A DNA stretch of 64,000 nucleotides, from contig CAYXJR010000004.1 of assembly GCA_964465145.1 (NCBI GenBank), positions 1 to 64,000 on the forward strand, in the 5' to 3' direction. Shown in pieces: positions 26,217-34,703 of the stretch; the first letter of the stretch is position 1; the number at the start of each line of letters is the position of its first letter. The translations under genes were made by a program, and so were the position numbers. The notes under the pieces are model-generated. The model was not told where the DNA came from. It saw only the letters and a list, made by a program, of their open reading frames with translations, and searched no databases. This stretch comes from JAUVKA01 sp964465145 (GTDB lineage Bacteria > Bacteroidota > Bacteroidia > Bacteroidales > UBA12481).

Positions 26217-27089
26217 ATGGACCCTTTATGTTTTAAAGTACCACGTAATATCCAGGAAACAATAAGGGTTGAACATTGGAGTTTGCCCTATTTCTACGAT
26301 TATTATCATTTTCACCAGGAATGCCAGATTACCTATATTATAAAGGGAGAAGGTAAATTATATTCATCTGGTTTCAATACTGATTTCTTTGAGGACGAGT
26401 TCTATCTCATCGGGAAGAACGTTCCTCATGTTTTCAGGTCGGATAAAACAGCCTCTGATTCAGATGAATCAGGAGAGGGGGCACAGGCAATTTCGGTTTT
26501 TTTTGATGGTGATCAGTTTACGGGTTTTTTCAAAGAATTTCCGGAAGCACATTCGTTGGTCAACCTTATAAAGAATTCTGGCCAGGGGATACAAATGGTT
26601 TCTGCCAGTGGCACTCAACTAAAGGAATGGGTGGATTTACTCTTGGAGTTAGAAGGTTTTGAACGAATAATTTTATTGGTTAAGATATTAACCTTTTTAA
26701 CTAAATATAATGAAGTACGTTTGATGTCTGCTTTGAAGTATTCTGTAAATGATCCTTTGGATAGTAATAAGCTCAATAAAGTGTTCAATTATATCAACCA
26801 GAACTATAAGACTCAGATTAGTCTTGAAGAGGTTGCATCACAGATTAATATGACTCCAAGTGCTTTTTGCCGGTTCTTCAAGAGAAGAACAAAAAATACT
26901 TTCTCTAATTATCTGATAGAAACGAGAATCGCCACTGCTTGCAAGCTTTTATTGCAGAAGGATATTACAGTTGCGGAATCTTGTTATGAAAGCGGGTATA
27001 ACAGTACATCTAATTTTCACAGGCATTTTAGAAGGGTGACAGGTTTTTCACCTATAGAATACAAGAGGAACATCTGTCAGACTATATGA
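26217..27089 (+). CDS. AraC-family transcriptional regulator
   Basis: A 290-residue protein with an N-terminal cupin sensor (about 15-140; HFHQECQITYIIKGEG) and a C-terminal double helix-turn-helix (about 187-288; ISLEEVASQINMTPSAFCRF and ESGYNSTSNFHRHFRRVTGF). The cupin is of the type that binds small sugars or oligosaccharides. It lies 164 bases upstream of the susC-like genes in the same direction and probably activates that glycan locus. Confidence 0.85.
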   Translation: MDPLCFKVPRNIQETIRVEHWSLPYFYDYYHFHQECQITYIIKGEGKLYSSGFNTDFFEDEFYLIGKNVPHVFRSDKTASDSDESGEGAQAISVFFDGDQFTGFFKEFPEAHSLVNLIKNSGQGIQMVSASGTQLKEWVDLLLELEGFERIILLVKILTFLTKYNEVRLMSALKYSVNDPLDSNKLNKVFNYINQNYKTQISLEEVASQINMTPSAFCRFFKRRTKNTFSNYLIETRIATACKLLLQKDITVAESCYESGYNSTSNFHRHFRRVTGFSPIEYKRNICQTI

Positions 27090-27253
27090 TATAACAGCTT
27101 ACACCAACTTTCTAATATTACGTTTAATTAATGGCCCTTTGTTGTCAATATAGTATATAAAGGAGCAAAGAAACATCTTCTTTTGAGCTTCTAAAAAAAT
27201 TAGTTTTACTCATGCATGGAAGTGCTATAATTTTAATCAAAACTTTAATCTCT

Positions 27254-27928
27254 ATGAAAAAAATCTCATTTATTGTAGCGTTAATGGTGTTCTTTATTGG
27301 AGCATCATTTGGACAAGCGCGCCAATTAGCAGGTACGGTAACGTCATCTGAGGATGGCCAGACTTTACCTGGTGTTACTGTCAGAATAAAGGGATTCTCG
27401 GGAGGGACCACTACTGGTTCCAACGGGATGTACTCCATCTCTTTTAACAGGGATGAAGGTGTTTTGGTGTTTTCATTTATCGGATTGAAAACAGTTGAAG
27501 TACTCATCACTTCTTCAAACACCTACAATGTTACGATGGAACCAGATGTATTAGGACTTGATGAGGTGGTGGTAACGGCCCTGGGTATTTCAAGGGAGCG
27601 CAAAGCACTGGGCTATGCAGTGCAGGACATTTCAGGTGAAGAAATCCAAAGGACAGCTGAAACAAATATTGTAAATGCCCTGGCAGGAAAATCTGCAGGG
27701 GTGTATGTTAACAGTGCCAATGGTAATGTCGGATCATCGTCACGGATAACAATACGTGGAAATGGGTCGCTTAGTGGTGAAAATCAACCATTATTTGTTG
27801 TTGACGGAATGCCCATAGATAATTCCATTAGCAGTAGTAAGCGTGGATCTGGTGGTGTCAATCCCAACTGGGAGCCTGACTTTGTTGACATGGGTAACCG
27901 TGCAATGGATATTAACCCTAAAGATTAG
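27254..27928 (+). pseudogene. Truncated susC-like gene (carboxypeptidase-like and partial plug domains only)
   Basis: 224 residues with a signal peptide (ATG at 27254), a carboxypeptidase-regulatory-like domain (about 22-97; GTVTSSEDGQTLPGVTVR) and the first part of a TonB plug (DEVVVTALGI to LFVVDGMPID). It stops at DINPKD-TAG, exactly where intact SusC proteins continue with DIADLSILKGASASALYG. The barrel is absent. The next gene, an intact paralogue, starts six bases after this stop. The two leaders are similar but clearly diverged, so this is not a simple tandem copy. It is probably a remnant left by a deletion, or an assembly join. Confidence 0.7.
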
Positions 27929-27933
27929 TTTCT

Positions 27934-30900
27934 ATGAAAAAAAAGTTACTGGTTTTACTCATGGTGTTTTTAACTATGAGTATTGGTGTCTGGGCACAGA
28001 CACGAAACATTTCTGGAACTGTAACTTCTGCTGAGGATGGGGCGACCCTTCCGGGTGTGACCGTTAGGGCTTTAAATGCCCCCGGCGGTGTAACCACCAA
28101 CCAGAATGGACAGTACCAGATTTCCGTGTCTAGCCAAACACAGACACTTGTTTTTTCATTCATCGGAATGAAAACTGTCGAGGAGGCTATTGGTAACAGG
28201 ACAACTATTAATGTTGTACTGGAATCAGAAACCACCGAACTTGGAGAGGTTGTGGTTACAGCCCTGGGTATCAAGAGAGATCAAAAGGCTCTGGGATACG
28301 CTATCTCCAGGATCGACTCCAAGGAGCTTACCAAGGTCGGAGCCACTAATTTCGGATCTGCACTTTATGGCAAAGCTGCCGGAGTAAGAATCTCATCCGC
28401 ACCTGGTGGTCCTACCAGTGCTGTCGACATCAAGATCCGTGGTATGAACTCAATCAACTTCAGCAGTCAGCCGCTGATCATCGTTGACGGGGTACCTATC
28501 AGGAATGGTGAGGCCAACAACTCAGGCTATTGGGGTGACCAGCGTATCCGTGGTAACGGACTCGTGGATATCAACCCAGAAGACATAGCCGACCTGTCAA
28601 TTCTTAAGGGTGCATCTGCATCTGCACTGTACGGCTCAGAAGCTGCAAACGGTGTGGTTGTGATCACCACCAAGAAAGGGACACGGACACAAGGTATGGG
28701 CGTTGATGCAAGCTTTACCTACACCAGGGAGACACCTGCTTTCACCCCTCCATTCCAAAATGAATACGGCCCGGGTTATTACCAGGCTATTAACATGGAT
28801 TCTTTTGGATCCGATGAAGACGGATGGTTATATATGGACAATCCGAATTATTACGATCCGGATACGGATACATGGCAGACCTATAATGGAACACTTCCAT
28901 ATCCTATTTACCGGTCATATGCACAATATGGACCAAAATTTGACGGTCGTGATGTAATTGGCTGGGATGGTCAGATCCATCCTTATGTTGCCCAACCTGA
29001 TAACTGGAATAATCTTTTTGCCACTGCAACAAATTCTACGGCCAACGTGGCTGTGAATAAGGCGGGTGAATGGGGTAATTTCCGCTTTTCTTATACACGG
29101 ATGGACTATAAAGGAAGTACCCGCGGTAATGAACACAACAGGAATACTTTCAACCTGAACTCAACCTTGAACCTAAGTAGGAACTTTCAGGTCGACCTGA
29201 TTGCACAGTATGTGAACCAGCATACCCTGAACCGTCCATACCTGATTAGCCGCATCACAAACAACTACGGTGGATTCCTGAGCAGGTTCGATAAAGCTGA
29301 ATGGTATCTTGATAAGTATCAAACCAGTAAGGGATATTATTTCCGTACCGGAAGTCAGCCCAGCGCAACTCCAGAGGAGAATATCACCATGTCAATACGT
29401 GGCCTCGACCTACTGGATTATTTCTGGAGGATTCTTTCCAACCAGGAGGATGAATACCAGGATCGTTTAATGACAAGTGCAACAGCACGTTGGACTATCA
29501 CTGACGGCCTTACCCTTCGCGGACGGATCGGGAACGACTACACTGGAATCCTTAGAGAATCAAGGTCGCCAAACACTGTTCCCCTGAGTATTGGAAATTC
29601 CGGTGGCTTCAGTATGGGTACCGAGAAGTATAGTACTTCCTATGGTGACGTGCTTTTATCTTACGACAAAGACCTGACCAATGAGATTGGCCTTATCGTT
29701 AATGCCGGTTGGCAGGGAAGACGTGAGATGTATAATGCAGTTAGTGCCGGAACAAGCGGAGGTTTGAGTACCGAGAATTGGTTCCACCAAAATGCGTCCG
29801 TTAACAACTCAACCAGAAATGGAAGTTCTTCTTATAACGAACTATTGAAATATGCTTTCCTTGGAACTGCCAGTTTGAGCTATCGTGATTTTGCCTTTAT
29901 TGAATTCACAGGTCGTCAGGAATATTCATCAACGCTTCCTCCGGGCAGCAACTCCTTCTTCTATCCTTCTGTTAATGCCAGCTTTATCTTTTCTGATGCT
30001 CTTGGCTTAGAAGGTAATTTCGACTATGGTAAACTGCGTGTTGCATGGGGTATCGTTGGTAACGCACCTCCAATGTATGCAGCTAATAATGCTTATTCAC
30101 AGGGTTCAATTAACGGAATAATTTATAATTCCGTTTCAAGTAGTTATGGAAACGATGGTATCCGCCCGGAGGAAAAGCATGAATTCGAGGTTGGTACTGA
30201 GATGAAATTCTTTGGCAACCGCTTTGGCCTTGAAGCTAACGTATATAGCAACAAAATTATTGATCAGATTCTGTGGTTAGATGTTCCGACCACCGTTGGT
30301 GCCGGCCGTATGCTTACCAACATTGGTGAACTGAAGAACCTCGGTTTTGAGGCATCCCTGTACGGGTCACCAGTCGAGACAAAAGACTTCCGCTGGGATC
30401 TACGTGGTAATTTTTCAGTCAACAGAAATACTGTTGTTAGCCTGATGCCAGGTGTTGATATGTTGACTCATTCAAATATGGATTCAGGTGCAGCTCTTAT
30501 TGTATCTGTTCCCGGAGGATCAATGGGTGATATTATTACCTACATGCCTCGTTTGAATGATGCAGGTGTTAATGTCGTTGACCCTAGTTCTGGATTCTAC
30601 CAGATCAACTATGAAGAATATGATGCAAACGGCGACCCGGTAGATTATGGTTATGGCGATACACGGCAAAAAGTCGGTAATGCCATGCCTAAGCTGGTTG
30701 GTGGTTTCGGTAGTTATATTGATCTGAAAGGCTTGTTCATAGATTTCGCAATTGACTACAGCTGGGGAGGTGATGTTGTTTCACTTGCCGGCCAGTACAT
30801 GAAAGGTGCCGGTATGTTCGAAGAAACCATGGAATACAGGGATGCTGAGAATGGCGGACTTTCCTACTATCTCAATGGCGATGGCAACCGTGTAGCCTAT

Positions 30901-31335
30901 GACGGTGCAACAGGACCTGGAGGAGAAAGGGTATATAATGATGGTCTGATCCTTCCTGGTGTTTTGCCGGATGGGACTGATAATAATATCATCCTTTCTG
31001 CTGGTGAATACTACATGAATGTTTTCCAGTGGGGTTCCAACCCGGCCTGGGGAAGTGGTATGAGCCGCTATGACGATGCCGTTAAGAAAAACCACTACAT
31101 TAAGTTCAGGGAGATGTCTGTTGGATATAACCTTCCTCAGAATGTTGCCCAGAAATTAAAGTGCAACAATATTCGCCTTGCATTGGTTGGTAGTAATTTA
31201 TTCTACATCTATCGTACACATAAACAATTCGACCCGGAAACCAATATTGGTACAAACTGGGTAAATGCAGCTATTGTTAATGGTTCTACCGTTGCTACGA
31301 GAAGCTTAGGTTTCTCAATACGGGCAAGTTTCTAA
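27934..31335 (+). CDS. SusC/RagA-family TonB-linked outer-membrane transporter
   Basis: An 1133-residue outer-membrane glycan importer. Signal peptide (1-21, ending VWAQ), carboxypeptidase-like domain (about 24-97), TonB plug (about 110-225; VVVTALGI, LIIVDGVPI, SILKGASASALYG) and a beta-barrel that ends in Phe (SIRASF). It takes up oligosaccharides held by its SusD partner, encoded 26 bases downstream. With the AraC regulator before it and glycosidases after it, it is the core of a polysaccharide utilisation locus. Confidence 0.92.
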   Translation: MKKKLLVLLMVFLTMSIGVWAQTRNISGTVTSAEDGATLPGVTVRALNAPGGVTTNQNGQYQISVSSQTQTLVFSFIGMKTVEEAIGNRTTINVVLESETTELGEVVVTALGIKRDQKALGYAISRIDSKELTKVGATNFGSALYGKAAGVRISSAPGGPTSAVDIKIRGMNSINFSSQPLIIVDGVPIRNGEANNSGYWGDQRIRGNGLVDINPEDIADLSILKGASASALYGSEAANGVVVITTKKGTRTQGMGVDASFTYTRETPAFTPPFQNEYGPGYYQAINMDSFGSDEDGWLYMDNPNYYDPDTDTWQTYNGTLPYPIYRSYAQYGPKFDGRDVIGWDGQIHPYVAQPDNWNNLFATATNSTANVAVNKAGEWGNFRFSYTRMDYKGSTRGNEHNRNTFNLNSTLNLSRNFQVDLIAQYVNQHTLNRPYLISRITNNYGGFLSRFDKAEWYLDKYQTSKGYYFRTGSQPSATPEENITMSIRGLDLLDYFWRILSNQEDEYQDRLMTSATARWTITDGLTLRGRIGNDYTGILRESRSPNTVPLSIGNSGGFSMGTEKYSTSYGDVLLSYDKDLTNEIGLIVNAGWQGRREMYNAVSAGTSGGLSTENWFHQNASVNNSTRNGSSSYNELLKYAFLGTASLSYRDFAFIEFTGRQEYSSTLPPGSNSFFYPSVNASFIFSDALGLEGNFDYGKLRVAWGIVGNAPPMYAANNAYSQGSINGIIYNSVSSSYGNDGIRPEEKHEFEVGTEMKFFGNRFGLEANVYSNKIIDQILWLDVPTTVGAGRMLTNIGELKNLGFEASLYGSPVETKDFRWDLRGNFSVNRNTVVSLMPGVDMLTHSNMDSGAALIVSVPGGSMGDIITYMPRLNDAGVNVVDPSSGFYQINYEEYDANGDPVDYGYGDTRQKVGNAMPKLVGGFGSYIDLKGLFIDFAIDYSWGGDVVSLAGQYMKGAGMFEETMEYRDAENGGLSYYLNGDGNRVAYDGATGPGGERVYNDGLILPGVLPDGTDNNIILSAGEYYMNVFQWGSNPAWGSGMSRYDDAVKKNHYIKFREMSVGYNLPQNVAQKLKCNNIRLALVGSNLFYIYRTHKQFDPETNIGTNWVNAAIVNGSTVATRSLGFSIRASF

Positions 31336-31361
31336 AAGTGAAATGATTAAATTATAACAAT

Positions 31362-32939
31362 ATGAAAAGGAAAATATATATCGTTTTAGTCATGTTCGCT
31401 TCTATGGCCGTTGTTTTCAATGGTTGCAAACAAAGTGAACTTGAAGATTTATACGCTAATCCGGCACAATCCTCCTCCGCAACGGTTGAGAATTTCTTCA
31501 CCGGATTATTAATAAGTGCCAACGAGGGGGTTTTGCCATGGTATTGGAGGTTTTTTGTTGTAGAGCAGCCCACCTTGGGTCACTACACTCAAACCATGGG
31601 CTGGTTCAACGGAAATGACCAGTATCTTCCTCCTACTGCTGCCATCGATTGGAGATGGAATCTGTATTACAATGGTCCGATGACCCAATTCAGGGTAATG
31701 GAAGGGCTATATATGGATTTGGAAGAGAGCGCACAAGCAGAGTACAGGATTTTCTACCTGGCTGCCAAGGTCTTTTTCTATGATCAAACCCAACAGGTTA
31801 TTGACCTTTACGGGGATATCCCGTGGTCAGAAGCCGGCAGGGTGCGTGAGTTAGGCGATCTTGATGCTGCCTTACCTAAGTATGATGATGCTAAAGAGGT
31901 TTACACAACCATGATTGCTGACCTCAAAGCCATTGCCGATGAGCTTCATAGCATTGATGTTCCTTCTTTCTATCAGGGCTTGTTCACTAACAAGGACTAT
32001 TTGAATGATGGAGTTGTATCTAAGTGGGAGAAATATGCCAACTCCTTAAGGCTCAGAATGCTTGTAAGAGCATCAGGAGCTATGGATGTTGTTGCAGATG
32101 TAACCCAGATACTTACTAATCCCGGAACTTATCCCTTGGTTGAGAGCAATGATGATAACATCATGCTGATTAAAGCAGGTGATTTGCAGGCTACTACTGC
32201 AAGCGGGTCTGGTGGAATTCGTAGTGCCATGGAAACATGGGGCCAGTATGATATTGCACCTAAAGCGGTTTGTGATAACATGCTTGACAGAAACGACCCA
32301 AGGCTTCCGATCATGTTTGATCCTAACAAAAATGGAGAGTATGCCGGAATGGATCCACTCGCAAATTCAACTACTCAGAATCAACTTCTGTCTGACGGCA
32401 TGGTTGCCAGGTATGACACTGCTACCTTTACCCGGAATAATTTGTTCCCGGGATGGATTATCGGTGCTGCCGAAGTGAGTTTCATGAAGGCTGAGGCCCT
32501 TTTCAGAGCCGGTGTCGACGGGCAGGCTAAAGCTGCTTATGAATTGGGAATCAGTCAATCGATCGATTTCTATTTCAATGTGAATGCCACTGGCACATAC
32601 CGTGATCCACTTCCAAGGCCCACTGCTGAAGAAGTCATTGCTTATATCAATGGACCCAAAGTATCATGGGCTGCCAATGGCGATAAGATGGAGTTGATTG
32701 CTATTCAGAAATGGCTGGATACAGGATTGGGTTCAATGACTCAAACCTGGTCTGAATTAAGGAGACTAAATAAGCCTGTGCTTAACTTTACTCCTGATAA
32801 TAATTCAGCCAGTGGTCAAACACTTCCTCCTTTGCGCTGGTTGTATCCTACTTCAGAGCAGGCTCTGAATGCAGACAATTACGCAGCTGTAAGCTCAAAG
32901 GATAATCTGAAAGCTAAAATTTTCTGGGATCTTGACTGA
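31362..32939 (+). CDS. SusD/RagB-like outer-membrane glycan-binding lipoprotein (SusD-like_2 type)
   Basis: A 525-residue lipoprotein (lipobox VFNGC, Cys22). TPR-like helices and the ending LPPLRWLYPTSEQALNADNY are typical of the SusD/RagB and SusD-like_2 group. It binds oligosaccharides at the cell surface and lids the SusC barrel. It is the second gene of the SusCD pair and is followed directly by a strong terminator. Confidence 0.9.
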   Translation: MKRKIYIVLVMFASMAVVFNGCKQSELEDLYANPAQSSSATVENFFTGLLISANEGVLPWYWRFFVVEQPTLGHYTQTMGWFNGNDQYLPPTAAIDWRWNLYYNGPMTQFRVMEGLYMDLEESAQAEYRIFYLAAKVFFYDQTQQVIDLYGDIPWSEAGRVRELGDLDAALPKYDDAKEVYTTMIADLKAIADELHSIDVPSFYQGLFTNKDYLNDGVVSKWEKYANSLRLRMLVRASGAMDVVADVTQILTNPGTYPLVESNDDNIMLIKAGDLQATTASGSGGIRSAMETWGQYDIAPKAVCDNMLDRNDPRLPIMFDPNKNGEYAGMDPLANSTTQNQLLSDGMVARYDTATFTRNNLFPGWIIGAAEVSFMKAEALFRAGVDGQAKAAYELGISQSIDFYFNVNATGTYRDPLPRPTAEEVIAYINGPKVSWAANGDKMELIAIQKWLDTGLGSMTQTWSELRRLNKPVLNFTPDNNSASGQTLPPLRWLYPTSEQALNADNYAAVSSKDNLKAKIFWDLD

Positions 32940-32961
32940 GAATCCAGGTAATGATAACAAT

Positions 32962-32991
32962 AAAAAAGGGCGTCGATCGATGCCCTTTTTT
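32962..32991. terminator. Intrinsic terminator after susD
   Basis: GGGCGTC, loop GATC, GATGCCC (7 pairs, one G-U) with six Ts after it and six As before it, so it can work on both strands. It lies 28 bases after the susD stop. An identical copy at 33123-33146 lies across the N gap and is probably the same site seen twice. Confidence 0.8.
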
Positions 32992-33020
32992 ATTTCAGTG
33001 ACTCAACATCCAACATCCAA

Positions 33021-33120
33021 NNNNNNNNNNNNNNNNNNNNNNNNNNNNNNNNNNNNNNNNNNNNNNNNNNNNNNNNNNNNNNNNNNNNNNNNNNNNNNNN
33101 NNNNNNNNNNNNNNNNNNNN
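33021..33120. other. Scaffold gap of 100 N, probably spurious
   Basis: Exactly 100 Ns. The 55 bases before it (32966-33020) are identical to the 55 bases after it (33121-33175), including the terminator hairpin. This is what two contigs ending in a shared 55-base k-mer would give. The true sequence probably has one copy and no missing bases. Confidence 0.8.
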
Positions 33121-33156
33121 AAGGGCGTCGATCGATGCCCTTTTTTATTTCAGTGA

Positions 33157-33219
33157 CTCAACATCCAACATCCAACATCCTCTTTATCCAAACAACCTTC
33201 AACCTACGACCTACTTCTC
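33157..33219. repeat. Degenerate period-7 array next to the fucosidase gene
   Basis: From ACTCAAC through two ATCCAAC units and AACAACC, TTCAACC and TACGACC, the sequence keeps a 7-base step and reaches into the stop codon of the GH29 gene (TAG at 33211-33213 on the minus strand). Part of it is also present left of the N gap. Confidence 0.6.
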
Positions 33220-34650
33220 AATCTTAATAACAACAGCCTTATCACTAGGAGGTTTCGAGATGATTCTATTAGGAATTTCTAATTCATAAGCATCACCGAC
33301 TTTGCTGTATTTGACCTTTGACCCACTGCCTAAAATGGTCATTTTGGCGTTGGCAGGGATTTCAGGAAGAATGACTTTCAAAGTTTCAGGAAGAGATTGG
33401 TTCTCATTGAGAAGATAGATGGCATAGATAGCTTTCTTATCCTTATTCTCTGTAAAACAAACCTGTCCATCTCGATAGGGAGCTATTTTGCGGGTTTCAT
33501 AAATGGCTTCTGAATTAATGTCCATCCATTCACCCATTGCCTCAAGGCGTTCGTATGCTGCATCATACCATGTGCCCTCCGGGCTGGGACCTATGTTAAG
33601 TAGGAGGTTGCCTCCTTTGCTCACTATGTCGACGAGCATGTGAATAAGCTCTCTGTCTGATTTAAACTTGGCATTAAATGAATAGGACCAACCACCTCCC
33701 ATAATTATACATGATTCCCAGGGGTAGGGTAGCATCTCTTTGGGAACTGTATTTTCCGGGGTCAGATAGTTTTGGTTGGGCCCTACAACTGCCCGGTCAA
33801 CAACGATCAATCCTGGCTGTTTCTCACGAGCCTTCGCTGCCAGTTCATCCATACGGATATCCTGGCTCTGAACATTTGTAAATTGATAACCTTCTTTGCA
33901 ATTATATTCCTTAACCTTTTCAGGAGTCATTTTCTGTACCCAGCCTCCGTCGAGCCAAAGGATATCAACATCCCCGTAATCGGTCATTAATTCCATGATC
34001 TGATTATGAGTGAATTGCACATAGTTTTCCCAGCGATCCGGGTATTTGGTAACATCATAATTCACATTCCGGTCTGGAGTAGCAAAGTTGGGCCACCAGT
34101 AATCTTCGCAATGCCAATCAGGTTTGGAGAAATAGGCTCCTACCATCATTCCCTCAGCGCGAAAGGCATTAAATAATTCTTTCGTAACATTCGCTTTGGA
34201 ATTTTTGTGAAAAGGGGTCTTGGGGTCAGTTATCTTATAATCAGTGTATTTACTATCAAACATACAAAACCCATCATGATGCTTAGTGGTGAATACCATG
34301 TATTTCATCCCTGCGCCAGCTGCCGCTTTTGCCCATTTTTCAGGATCAAATTTCTTTGGATTAAAGGTTGTTTGGAGGTTCTCGTATTCCTTCTTGTACT
34401 CTACATAATTATCCGACTTTCTTCTGGCCCATCCAACATCTTCGGAACAGATAGACCAGGATTCTACGACCCCCCATTGGGAATACGGGCCCCAGTGCAT
34501 CAGTAATCCAAATTTAACGTCCTCCCATTTTTCGAGATTTTCCTTAACCAGTGGATCTGTAACCGGATAATATTTCTGTTCAGCACGTTGAGCTATGGCA
34601 GCACCCATAAAGACCACCATGGCAATTGATAGCAATAGTTGTTTTTTCAT
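33211..34650 (-). CDS. GH29 alpha-L-fucosidase, secreted
   Basis: A 479-residue protein with a signal peptide (MKKQLLLSIAMVV, cleavage after AIAQ). The start at 34650 gives a clean leader, whereas the frame could extend 18 codons further. GH29 features are FGLLMHWGPYSQWG, VFTTKHHDGFCMFDSKYTDY and the nucleophile Asp234 in DILWLDGGW. It releases alpha-linked L-fucose. It lies 53 bases downstream of a GH20 gene in the same operon, with a double DUF1080 gene and perhaps the sulfatase before it. Confidence 0.9.
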   Translation of the reverse strand: MKKQLLLSIAMVVFMGAAIAQRAEQKYYPVTDPLVKENLEKWEDVKFGLLMHWGPYSQWGVVESWSICSEDVGWARRKSDNYVEYKKEYENLQTTFNPKKFDPEKWAKAAAGAGMKYMVFTTKHHDGFCMFDSKYTDYKITDPKTPFHKNSKANVTKELFNAFRAEGMMVGAYFSKPDWHCEDYWWPNFATPDRNVNYDVTKYPDRWENYVQFTHNQIMELMTDYGDVDILWLDGGWVQKMTPEKVKEYNCKEGYQFTNVQSQDIRMDELAAKAREKQPGLIVVDRAVVGPNQNYLTPENTVPKEMLPYPWESCIIMGGGWSYSFNAKFKSDRELIHMLVDIVSKGGNLLLNIGPSPEGTWYDAAYERLEAMGEWMDINSEAIYETRKIAPYRDGQVCFTENKDKKAIYAIYLLNENQSLPETLKVILPEIPANAKMTILGSGSKVKYSKVGDAYELEIPNRIISKPPSDKAVVIKIEK

Positions 34651-34703
34651 ATCTATTTTTTTTGTAATTCTTCCCAGTCTGCTTTCCATTCTGTCACTTG
34701 TCA

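Noticed and set aside
33123..33146. Second terminator between susD and the fucosidase gene
   Set aside because: It is identical, with its flanks, to the one left of the gap and is most likely the same site duplicated by scaffolding.
32932..33156. Plus-strand frame spanning the N gap
   Set aside because: It is made of unknown bases and two copies of the terminator repeat, so it is not a gene.
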